Shown one piece after another: positions 43,301-51,027 of a stretch of 64,000 nt of DNA. Below the pieces are notes generated by a model. That model saw only the letters and a program-made list of their open reading frames with translations. It was not told the origin of the DNA and did not search any database. Source of the stretch: Humisphaera borealis (GTDB lineage Bacteria > Planctomycetota > Phycisphaerae > Tepidisphaerales > Tepidisphaeraceae); assembly GCF_015169395.1 (NCBI RefSeq), contig NZ_CP063458.1:2852001-2916000 (forward strand), given 5' to 3'. Made by a program: the position numbers and the translations under genes. The first letter of the stretch is position 1; each line of letters begins with the position of its first letter.

Positions 43301-44560
43301 TCACTCGTCGAAGTCGAACGAGTCCCGCGCCATGACCAGCGGGCGGTGCTGGCCGATGTTCAGCAGCAGGCCGGCCGCCATGTAGCTTGCGAGCAGGCTG
43401 GTGCCGCCGTAGCTCACGAACGGCAGCGTGATGCCGGTCACGGGCATCAGGCGCAGCGTGACCATGATGTTGATGAACGCCTGCCCCGCGAACATGACGA
43501 TGATGCCGATCGCAACCAGGCGTCCGAAAGGATCGCGGTTGTTGGCGGCGATCTCGATACCGCTGGCGAACAGGACGATATACGCCACCAGGACCGCCGT
43601 CGTCCCGAAGAAGCCGAACTGCTCGCCGATGATCGAGAAGATCATGTCATTGTGGGCCTCGGGCACGATCTGCCCGACGGGAATGACACCGAACCCCTTG
43701 CCCGCGACGCCGCCCGAGCCCAGCGCCGTCATCGCGTGTTCCTGCTGAAACCCGGTGCCGCGGAGGGTTCGGGGGTCGTGGCTGAACATCGCCAGCACGC
43801 GCTCTCGCTGATACCCCTTGATGATCGCCGGGAAGTGACGGAAGAACGGCACATCGGTTCCGCTCATCCAGACCAGCGGCGCGAGCACGATCGCCGTGCC
43901 GACGATCGGAAGCAGGTGCTTGAGCTTTGCGCCGGCGACGAACAACATCGCGAACAGGACGGGGATGAACACAAGTGCCGTGCCCAGGTCCGGCTGTTTG
44001 AGGATCAGAAGCAGGGGCACACCCGCCAGCGCGAACGGGGCGAGCAGGCCACGCACCGTGCGGTAGTTCGAGCGGAACCGCAGGTAGCGGGCCATCACCA
44101 TGATGAACGCGAGCTTCATCAGTTCGGCGGGCTGGAAGCTGGTGCTGCCGAAATAGATCCACGCCGTCGCGCCGTTGGTCCGCCGCACGCCCGGCAGCGT
44201 CATCACGCCGCCGGCAACGGTGTAGAGGATCAGCAACAGGCTGAAGATGTAGAACCCCCAGGCAAGCCGGCCGAGCATCTGGTAGTTGATCGCCTGGAAG
44301 AGTGCCATGCCCACAACGGCCACCCCCAGGAATGTGAGCTGCTTGGAGACATCGGCCCGGGCGTCGGCCCAGATGCTGATCAGGCCGATCGCGGTCAACA
44401 CACCGATCGCCGCCAGCGCCGGCCAGTTGGTGTAGATCGCGAGCTGTTTCCACACGCGTCCGAGCCAGACGGACAAGGGCGTGGGGGCGCGGCGCGACTC
44501 GCGCCGACGGGCGTCGGTCGTTACGGAAGGCGGAAGATTGCGAATCTGCAGGAACGCCAC
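43301..44560 (-). CDS. rodA: RodA-type SEDS peptidoglycan polymerase
   Basis: A 419-residue polytopic membrane protein of the SEDS (FtsW/RodA/SpoVE) family. These are glycosyltransferases that polymerise lipid II. Recognisable segments are FGSTSFQPAELMKLAFI, LLILKQPDLGTALVF, and the loop IVPEAHNDMIFSIIGEQFG, in which Asp305 matches the essential extracytoplasmic aspartate of RodA. The C-terminal LRLMPVTGITLPFVSYGGTSLL is the family signature. The order of motifs fits RodA better than FtsW, but this rests on resemblance. Its usual partner PBP2 (mrdA) is not in view. The GTG start has no clear ribosome site. Confidence 0.88.
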   Translation of the reverse strand: MAFLQIRNLPPSVTTDARRRESRRAPTPLSVWLGRVWKQLAIYTNWPALAAIGVLTAIGLISIWADARADVSKQLTFLGVAVVGMALFQAINYQMLGRLAWGFYIFSLLLILYTVAGGVMTLPGVRRTNGATAWIYFGSTSFQPAELMKLAFIMVMARYLRFRSNYRTVRGLLAPFALAGVPLLLILKQPDLGTALVFIPVLFAMLFVAGAKLKHLLPIVGTAIVLAPLVWMSGTDVPFFRHFPAIIKGYQRERVLAMFSHDPRTLRGTGFQQEHAMTALGSGGVAGKGFGVIPVGQIVPEAHNDMIFSIIGEQFGFFGTTAVLVAYIVLFASGIEIAANNRDPFGRLVAIGIIVMFAGQAFINIMVTLRLMPVTGITLPFVSYGGTSLLASYMAAGLLLNIGQHRPLVMARDSFDFDE

Positions 44561-44590
44561 GGGGCGTAAGAGTACCTTGAACGGGGGGAT

Positions 44591-44755
44591 TGGTCATTTG
44601 TCACTGGTCATTTCTCGCTTGTCACTGGTCACTTGTTACTGGTCAACTGTCGAGGAGGGCAGTTGCTGTTCGATCGTGGTAACCAGTGCCCGGTATCGAG
44701 TAGCCAGTGACAAGTGGCAAGTGGCAAGTGACAGGTGACCAGTGACAAAGGACAA
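44591..44755. repeat. Inverted array of GTCACTGGTCA-type units
   Basis: Several copies of TGTCACTGGTCA (44591-44645) face copies of the complement AGTGACAAGTGGC / TGACCAGTGACA (44706-44753). The array fills most of the 242-base divergent gap between rodA and the cyclase gene. It resembles in style the AGTAGTC array at 33-111. Confidence 0.6.
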
Positions 44756-44802
44756 CCAACAACTTCCCGGTTAGGCTTTGAAGTCAAAGGATCACGCACA
44801 CC

Positions 44803-47800
44803 ATGGCACGAAGCGACCGCCACATCCGCAACAGCACTTTTGCCGTCGGGTTCACCCTGGCACTGGGTATTTTTTTCGCCTGGATGTCGGGCTGGCTGGA
44901 AGGAACCGAGGCCGGGCTGTACGACGTCCGCGCCAAGCGATTCCAGAAGTTCTCGCCCAAGCCCAGCGACAAGATCGTGCACGTCGATATCGACGACGCC
45001 ACCCTCGAGGCCGTCGGCGCCTGGCCCTGGCCGCGCACGCAGATGGCCGACATCATCGACGAGATCGCCCGCGCCGGGGCCAAGGCGATCGTGCTCGATA
45101 TTCTTTACACCGAGCCGCAGGAGATTCAGTACGTCCGATCGCCCGACGGCAAGACGTTCACCCCCGTCGATCATGACGCCAACCTGGCGGCATCGTTCGG
45201 CCGGGCGGGCAACGTGCTCGTGCCGGCGAGCCTGTCGTTCGTGTCGGCCCGGGCACAGTCCACGGCGACGACGGCAGCGGTGAAAACGCTGGCCGCCCAG
45301 CCGGAAACAACGCTCGACACGCTGATGGCCGGCCTGAAGGCCCAGGGGAAGTTCACCGCCGAGGAACTGACCGAGGTCGAATCGATCTTTTTCACGCTTC
45401 GCCGCGAAGCCGTCCTGGCCCGCGTGGAAGACGAGATGGACCAGGAGTTCGGCGGTCACGGACACCGGCACGCCACCACAGCAGCAACCAGTACCGTATC
45501 AACCAGTACCGCCGCTACCGGTCCGGCCATTGCAGCAACACAGCCGACGACGGCCGCGACAACGCAGCCGGCACCATCGTCGCAGCCGACCTCGCCGAAG
45601 TTCATGCCCACCCCGGCCCAGGCCGAAGCGCTTCAGCGCAAGCTGATGCTCCGGCTCTTCCCGTCGCTCGACCCGAACGTCGAGTCGCCCCAGCTTCGCC
45701 TCGTCCGGGAAGGCTACGACCGCGCCCTGGCCGAGCGGCACCTGGACGGTTTCACACGGCAGGCGGTGCCGGGCGTCGCGGTTTTTCAGCCGCGCAGCGA
45801 GATTCACCCCGTGCACACCCTGCTCGGTGCCGCCGCGAGCAGTGCCTACGTCGACTACCCCAATTTCGGCGACGGCACGGTTCGATCGGTGCCGCTGTTC
45901 ATGGCGCACAAGGACCGATGGCTCCCCCAGATGGGCCTCAGGACAGCCTGCACCATGCTGGACGTGAACCCGGAGGATCTGATCGTCACGCAGGACAGCG
46001 TGATCATCCCCGCCGGCACGATGGCCGACGGAACCCCTCGCGCCGAGCGGGTGATCCCCGTGCGCACTGAAACGCACTCGTTCACCAGCGGCAGAAGCAT
46101 CGAGATGCCGCTGATGATGGACATCCCTTGGTTCGGCCCCGGCCGCTGGTACGCCATGTACGACCCGGACCGGCCGAATCAGAAGGCGCAGCATCTGTCG
46201 ATGGCGCTGCTCTACGGGGCGGCCGAAACAAGATCGCGAATCCAGCGGAACAGCCAGAAGGTGGACGAGGCGATCTTCTTTCTCTTGAGCGATCAAACGA
46301 CCGAGGGAGGCATCAAAGCGATGGGATTGGATATGAAGGCCGCCAAAGCGCACCTTCTGTCTCGCCCGCCGCTGGATGACCTAAAAGCACGAGCATTCAT
46401 CATCCAAACCGCGCTGCAGAAAGTTGAGGCCACGAAGATTGTTGAAGAGTTCGAATTGATTAAGCCGGAGGAACGCACAAAGGAGGAGCGCGATCAGTAT
46501 CGCGAACTCACTGTCAACATTGCGAACCTGAAAGCCGCCGCCACCGAGGCCGGTTCACTTCAGGCTCAACTCGACCAGCAACGATCCGAGCTGAAATCGT
46601 TTCTAACCGGCAAAGCCGCCATCCTCGGCTGGACCGCCGTCGCCGCCGTCGCCGATCAGAAGCCTACACCCCTGCACGCCGCCGCCCCAGGCGTTGTTGT
46701 TCACGGCGTGATTGTGAACGCCATCCTCGCCAACGACTTCTGGCAAACCGCCCGGCCGTGGGTGAACGGACTGCTGATTATCCTGTTCGGACTGATCACC
46801 TCCGTCGCGGTCGCCAGGCTTTCGCCGGTGGTGTCGCTGGTCACGGCAGTACTGCTTGCCGCGGGCTATGTCCTGTTCAACTGCGTCGTGCTGTTCGACT
46901 ACGGCAACTGGCTGGTCGAACTCGCCGCCCCGCTGCTGGCGGTCGCCGGGCCGTGGGCCGGGGGCACCATCACCCGACTGGTGATCGAGACGCGTGAAAA
47001 GGCCCGCATCACCCGCCGACTGGGCTCCTACGTGGACCAGGACCTGGTGCAGTACTGTCTCGAATCGCGCGACGAAACGATCTTCACCGGCCAGGAACGC
47101 GAGACGACGGTTGTCTTCACCGACCTCGAAGGCTTCACCAAGCTCTCCGACAAACTGAAGAAGGCGGTCGTTCCGATTCTGAACGACTACATGGGCCGGG
47201 CGACGGTCGTCATCAAGAAGCACAAGGGCTTCGTCAACAAGTTCCTCGGCGACGGCATTCTGTTCTTCTTCAACGCCCCTCGGCCGAACGTCAACTTCGT
47301 TGAAAACGCGATGGACTGCCTGCTCGACCTGCAGGTCATGATGAAGGAGTTCAATGTCGAACTGGTCAGGGATGGCCATTCGCCGCTGAAAATGCGGGCC
47401 GGCATGACAACGGCGAAGGTCATCGCCGGCGACGCCGGCTCGAAGGACCACGCCGACTACACCGTGCTCGGCGATGACGTGAACCTGTCGGCCCGGCTGG
47501 AGTCGGCCAACAAGTTCTTCGGCACGCTCATGCTCGTGACCGACGTTTCGATGCAGCGCGCCGGAGACCGCTTCCTCTTCCGCCCGGTCGGCAATATCCA
47601 GGTCAGCGGCCGCAGCGAAGGCGTAATGACGTACGAGCCGTTGGCATGGATCAAAGACGCGACCGACGAGGAGAAGGAACTCGCCCGCCGAACCGATGCC
47701 GTCTACACCGCATTCGCCGCCGACAAGGCCGCCGACTGCTTGGCGGCGGTCGAAGCGATGGAGAAAGCGTTCGGAGAATCCAAGCTGACCAAGACCTACC

Positions 47801-47874
47801 GCAAGATGTGCGAGGCAGTCCTCAGCGGCGAAGAGCCGGCGTTGCCGAAGCAGATCGTGCTGTCAGAGAAGTAA
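44803..47874 (+). CDS. CHASE2-domain class III nucleotide cyclase
   Basis: A 1,023-residue membrane receptor cyclase. An N-terminal helix (about 14-30) leads to an extracytoplasmic CHASE2 sensor domain (DKIVHVDIDDATLEAVGAWPWPR; later AYVDYPNFGDGTVRSVPLFM), then three membrane helices (about 655-725) and a cytoplasmic class III cyclase domain (about 765-960). Metal-binding Asp774 (VFTDLEGFT) and Asp817 (KFLGDGILFF), and Asn894/Arg898 (VNLSARLES), are all present, so it should be active on ATP or GTP. Odd points are an Ala/Thr/Gln-rich low-complexity insert (about 225-270) and a charged helical stretch inside the sensor. The ligand is unknown. AAGGA lies upstream of the ATG. Confidence 0.9.
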   Translation: MARSDRHIRNSTFAVGFTLALGIFFAWMSGWLEGTEAGLYDVRAKRFQKFSPKPSDKIVHVDIDDATLEAVGAWPWPRTQMADIIDEIARAGAKAIVLDILYTEPQEIQYVRSPDGKTFTPVDHDANLAASFGRAGNVLVPASLSFVSARAQSTATTAAVKTLAAQPETTLDTLMAGLKAQGKFTAEELTEVESIFFTLRREAVLARVEDEMDQEFGGHGHRHATTAATSTVSTSTAATGPAIAATQPTTAATTQPAPSSQPTSPKFMPTPAQAEALQRKLMLRLFPSLDPNVESPQLRLVREGYDRALAERHLDGFTRQAVPGVAVFQPRSEIHPVHTLLGAAASSAYVDYPNFGDGTVRSVPLFMAHKDRWLPQMGLRTACTMLDVNPEDLIVTQDSVIIPAGTMADGTPRAERVIPVRTETHSFTSGRSIEMPLMMDIPWFGPGRWYAMYDPDRPNQKAQHLSMALLYGAAETRSRIQRNSQKVDEAIFFLLSDQTTEGGIKAMGLDMKAAKAHLLSRPPLDDLKARAFIIQTALQKVEATKIVEEFELIKPEERTKEERDQYRELTVNIANLKAAATEAGSLQAQLDQQRSELKSFLTGKAAILGWTAVAAVADQKPTPLHAAAPGVVVHGVIVNAILANDFWQTARPWVNGLLIILFGLITSVAVARLSPVVSLVTAVLLAAGYVLFNCVVLFDYGNWLVELAAPLLAVAGPWAGGTITRLVIETREKARITRRLGSYVDQDLVQYCLESRDETIFTGQERETTVVFTDLEGFTKLSDKLKKAVVPILNDYMGRATVVIKKHKGFVNKFLGDGILFFFNAPRPNVNFVENAMDCLLDLQVMMKEFNVELVRDGHSPLKMRAGMTTAKVIAGDAGSKDHADYTVLGDDVNLSARLESANKFFGTLMLVTDVSMQRAGDRFLFRPVGNIQVSGRSEGVMTYEPLAWIKDATDEEKELARRTDAVYTAFAADKAADCLAAVEAMEKAFGESKLTKTYRKMCEAVLSGEEPALPKQIVLSEK

Positions 47875-47905
47875 TCCCGAGATCACAGCAGGCCGTACCT
47901 GCCGG

Positions 47906-48123
47906 CTGTCCGTGAGATGGCTGTCCGTGACACGGGTTTCCAACCCGTGCTGGCGATGTCGGAGTTCAAAAGACGCCAATCTTCAGTTCGCTCTTTACCT
48001 ATCTTCCACGCACGTGCAGTGCCCCGCACCGAAGCGGGCAACCTGAGGATTGGTGCCTTGTCGACTCCGACATCGCCAGCACGGGTTGGAAACCCGTGTC
48101 ACGGACAGCCATCTCACGGACAG
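47906..48123. repeat. 218-bp element with perfect 60-bp terminal inverted repeats
   Basis: The arms 47906-47965 and 48064-48123 are exact complements over 60 bases and enclose 98 bases. Imperfect pairing continues into the interior (CCAATCTTCAG / CTGAGGATTGG). Each arm contains a nested palindrome CACGGGTTTCCAACCCGTG. No gene fits inside. It could be a MITE-like non-autonomous element or a large REP doublet. It lies between the convergent cyclase and methyltransferase genes. Confidence 0.8.
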
Positions 48124-48151
48124 GCATCCCGGATGCGTCTCATCGCCCGTG

Positions 48152-48925
48152 TTACGTCGGGACGTGACCGACGTAATCGGAGAAGATGCCCAGGCGAACC
48201 CGCCGGGTGACGTTGACAAACCCCGCCGCCTGCATCGCCGCGAGGACCGTCGCCGGCTCCACGCACGACTCGATTGTCTCCCAGTAGTACCGCCAGAGCA
48301 GCGTCGTGCCGGCGCGGTTCTCATGTTCGGGTGTGGCGATCCGGCTCAGGCAGGGGATCAGGCCCTTCATGTAGGCCCGCAGCAGTACCCGGCGGATCGC
48401 ATTCTCCGGCCGGGTCAGTTCCAGCACGCACGCGATGCCGCCGGGCTTGAGCACTCGCCGATACTCCCGGAAGGTGGCGGTCAGGTCGCCGACGTGACGC
48501 AGGGCGTATCCCATGCTCAGAAAATCGAACACCCCGGCGGAAAATGGCAGGTGCTCGGCACGGGCGCGGATCAGGCGGATGGGCAGTTGCTTGCCGGCCT
48601 GGCTGATCATGCCGGCGCTGGGGTCTACGCCGATGACCAGCCCCGGATCGCCGGCAAGCGTCGCCGCCTCACGGGCGACCAGGCCGGTGCCGGTGGCGAC
48701 ATCGATCACCCGCATGCCTTTGACCAGCCCGGCGACCTGCAGCGCTTCCCGCCGATACCAGGACCCCGACCCCAACGCCATCAGCCGTTCAATTCGATCG
48801 TAACTCGCTGCCCCGCCATCAAATACACGACGGACGAACTCGCGTTTCTGGTCGGCTTTCGAGAAAAACCGCCCGAGAGTTGGATGGGGGGCGATCGCGG
48901 GCGGGTTGTCGGCAAGACGGGACAT
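48152..48925 (-). CDS. UbiE/MenG family quinone methyltransferase
   Basis: A 257-residue class I SAM-dependent methyltransferase of the UbiE/COQ5 family. It shows FDGGAASYDRIERLMALGSGSWYRREAL near residue 36, the SAM-binding VIDVATGTGLVARE near 73, VIGVDPSAGMI, and FREYRRVLKPGG. The family methylates demethylmenaquinone or the ubiquinol precursor; menaquinone is the likelier quinone in planctomycetes (inference). The C-terminal part diverges from E. coli UbiE, so another methyl acceptor is possible. It is convergent with the cyclase gene. Confidence 0.8.
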   Translation of the reverse strand: MSRLADNPPAIAPHPTLGRFFSKADQKREFVRRVFDGGAASYDRIERLMALGSGSWYRREALQVAGLVKGMRVIDVATGTGLVAREAATLAGDPGLVIGVDPSAGMISQAGKQLPIRLIRARAEHLPFSAGVFDFLSMGYALRHVGDLTATFREYRRVLKPGGIACVLELTRPENAIRRVLLRAYMKGLIPCLSRIATPEHENRAGTTLLWRYYWETIESCVEPATVLAAMQAAGFVNVTRRVRLGIFSDYVGHVPT

Positions 48926-49423
48926 TCGGGGCGAGTATACCGGCGAGTCGCCGGGACTGCCTTGGCGGACGCCGTGGCGATTTTTGCAGGGGACGCGCTG
49001 GCGGGCGAAAGGCCCGCGTCCGCCAAGGCGGACCCTACAATGTCGGCAAGATCCGAAACGGGTCGTCGCCCTATGGCCAATTCACCAAAAGCCATTATTT
49101 GATCAAAGGATACGGCATCTGTAGTGTCCGCCTTGGCGGACGCGTGGGCCCACGGGGACGCCTCAGCCGCGTAAATCGTGCATCCGCCAAGGCGGACCTC
49201 ACCGATAAGTGTAACCAGAATCACATTATCGGTCATTCCCGAACAACCCCGTTACCCAACTGTATTATTGTCGCAACACAAGGGGTCGCGTACAGATAGT
49301 CGATAGTGCCGCGAGAGAGATCACTGAGATCTTTCAGAGATCGGCCCGTGTCGCCGGTGACAGTGTCCCGCACCCGTCCCACATCGAGCCATATCCAGTC
49401 GGCTCTAACAGCGAGGTCATGAA
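48926..49423. repeat. Intergenic region with GTCCGCCTTGGCGGAC palindromes
   Basis: About 500 bases without a supported gene. Palindrome units GTCCGCC(TT/AA)GGCGGAC lie at 49018-49033, 49126-49141 and 49183-49196, with a half site near 48961. The unit is often followed by CCTAC. More copies lie at 50877-51013. The DUF1501 promoter should be in 49200-49410. Confidence 0.7.
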
Positions 49424-50866
49424 ATGAAGCGTCTCCCGAACTACAACCCGGCCGAACACACGGCTCGCGTCGAAGATCTGTTCATGACCCGCCGTGACAT
49501 GCTCGAAAAGACAGGCATGGGCATGGGCCTCCTGGGCATGGCGATGATGCTCGGCCAGGACATGATGGCCAGCCACGCCGGGGCCGCCACCGCCGGCCTG
49601 CCCCCGAAACTCGACGTCCGCTCTCCGCTGGCGGTCAAGCAGCCGCACTTCAAGGCCAAGGCCAAGCACGTGATCCACATCTGGGCCCCCGGCGGTCCGT
49701 CGCACGTGGATACGTGGGATCCGAAGCCGGCCCTCAAGAAGTACGAAGGCCAGGCGCTGCCGGGCCTTAATGGCGTGGCGCTGCCGTCGCCGTTCACCTT
49801 CTCGAAGCAGGGCAAGAGCGGCCTGGAAGTGTCGTCGGTCAACCCGTACCTCGCGAAGGTCGCCGACGAACTGTGTGTCGTCCGCTCTCTCTGGACCGAT
49901 GTCCCCGCCCACGAGCCCGCCAGCCGCTTCATGCACACCGGCTCGCTGCAGATCCCCAAGCCGTCGCTCGGCTCGTGGACGGTCTACGGCCTGGGCACCG
50001 AGAACCAGAGCCTCCCGGGCTTCATCTCGCTGGGTGGCGGCAAGTCGGACTACCGCCAGGCGGCATTCCTGCCGAGCCTCTACCAGGGCGTGAACGTCAA
50101 TTACAGCCCGAAGATGCCGCTGAACCAGGTTCTGCTGAACATCTACAACCAGTTCGAAGGCCCCAACGACCAGCGTCGCCAGCTCGACCTGGCCCGCAAG
50201 CTCAACACCATGCACGCCGAGAAGCTGCAGCGCAACGAGCAGCTCGACGCCCGCATCGAAAGCTTCGAGATGGCCTTCCGCATGCAGACCGAAGCGACCG
50301 AAGCATTCGACATCTCGAAGGAATCGGAAGAGATCAAGGCCAAGTACGGCAACACCGACAGCGGCATGAAGATGCTCGTCGCCCGCCGGCTGGTGGAGCG
50401 TGGCGTTCGGTTCGTGCAGGTTCCGATCGGCGGCTGGGATCACCACCAGAACCTCGAGCAGAGCCTGGCCCGCAACTGCGGCATGGTCGACCAGCCCGCC
50501 GCGGCGCTCATCCAGGACCTCAAGGAACGCGGCCTGCTCGACGACACCCTGATCATCTGGGGTGGCGAGTTCGGCCGAACGGTCACCCGCGATCGTGGCG
50601 GTGCGGCGACGGCCGGTCGCGACCACAACAGCAAGGCGATGTGCTGCTGGATGGCCGGCGGCGGCGTCAAGGGCGGCTACGCCCATGGCTCGACCACCGA
50701 GTTCGGCGACCGCGCCGAAACCGACAAGGTCCACGTCCATGACCTGCATGCCACGATCATGCACCTGCTCGGATTCGACCATAAGAAACTGACGTACCGC
50801 TACAACGGCCGCGACTTCCGCCTGACCGACAACTTCGGCGAAGTCGTGAAGAACCTGATCGCCTGA
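49424..50866 (+). CDS. DUF1501 family secreted protein, partner of the PSD1-domain protein
   Basis: A 480-residue DUF1501 protein. The export signal is of twin-arginine type (FMTRRDMLEKTGMGMGLLGMAM). Family features are KHVIHIWAPGGPSHVDTWDPKP near 80, VPAHEPASRFMHTGSLQ, RLVERGVRFVQVPIGGWDHH and IWGGEFGRT near 375, with a terminal TYRYNGRDFRLTD. GAGGT lies 6 bases before the ATG. In planctomycetes this family is usually encoded beside DUF1549/DUF1553 cytochrome proteins, as here (161-base gap). The two probably act together on an extracellular substrate, but the reaction is unknown. It differs substantially from the DUF1501 protein at 195. Confidence 0.93.
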   Translation: MKRLPNYNPAEHTARVEDLFMTRRDMLEKTGMGMGLLGMAMMLGQDMMASHAGAATAGLPPKLDVRSPLAVKQPHFKAKAKHVIHIWAPGGPSHVDTWDPKPALKKYEGQALPGLNGVALPSPFTFSKQGKSGLEVSSVNPYLAKVADELCVVRSLWTDVPAHEPASRFMHTGSLQIPKPSLGSWTVYGLGTENQSLPGFISLGGGKSDYRQAAFLPSLYQGVNVNYSPKMPLNQVLLNIYNQFEGPNDQRRQLDLARKLNTMHAEKLQRNEQLDARIESFEMAFRMQTEATEAFDISKESEEIKAKYGNTDSGMKMLVARRLVERGVRFVQVPIGGWDHHQNLEQSLARNCGMVDQPAAALIQDLKERGLLDDTLIIWGGEFGRTVTRDRGGAATAGRDHNSKAMCCWMAGGGVKGGYAHGSTTEFGDRAETDKVHVHDLHATIMHLLGFDHKKLTYRYNGRDFRLTDNFGEVVKNLIA

Positions 50867-50876
50867 GATTTGTAGG

Positions 50877-51013
50877 GTCCGCCCTGGCGGACGTTACCAA
50901 CACGTCCGCCTTGGCAGACCCCGGTGCAGACCCCGGTCCGCCAAGGCGGACACACGTTATTCAAGTGATCGTCGCGTCCGCGATTGCGGATTGTCGCGTC
51001 CGCCAAGGCGGAC
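50877..51013. repeat. Cluster of four GTCCGCC...GGCGGAC palindromes
   Basis: Units at 50877-50892, 50904-50919 (one mismatch), 50936-50951 and 50998-51013 fill the gap between the DUF1501 and PSD1 genes. They may act as a processing or attenuation element between the two genes of the pair. Confidence 0.7.
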
Positions 51014-51027
51014 CCTACTGGAGAGCC

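Noticed and set aside
44561-44802. Possible small RNA in the inverted GTCACTGGTCA array
   Set aside because: The array is degenerate and resembles a dispersed repeat. No promoter or terminator is evident, so it is listed only as a repeat.
48781-49236. A 151-codon open frame on the minus strand before the DUF1501 gene
   Set aside because: Mostly a translation of the GTCCGCC palindromes and their spacers, with repeated SAKADT and SALADAG. It overlaps the start of the methyltransferase gene in another frame.
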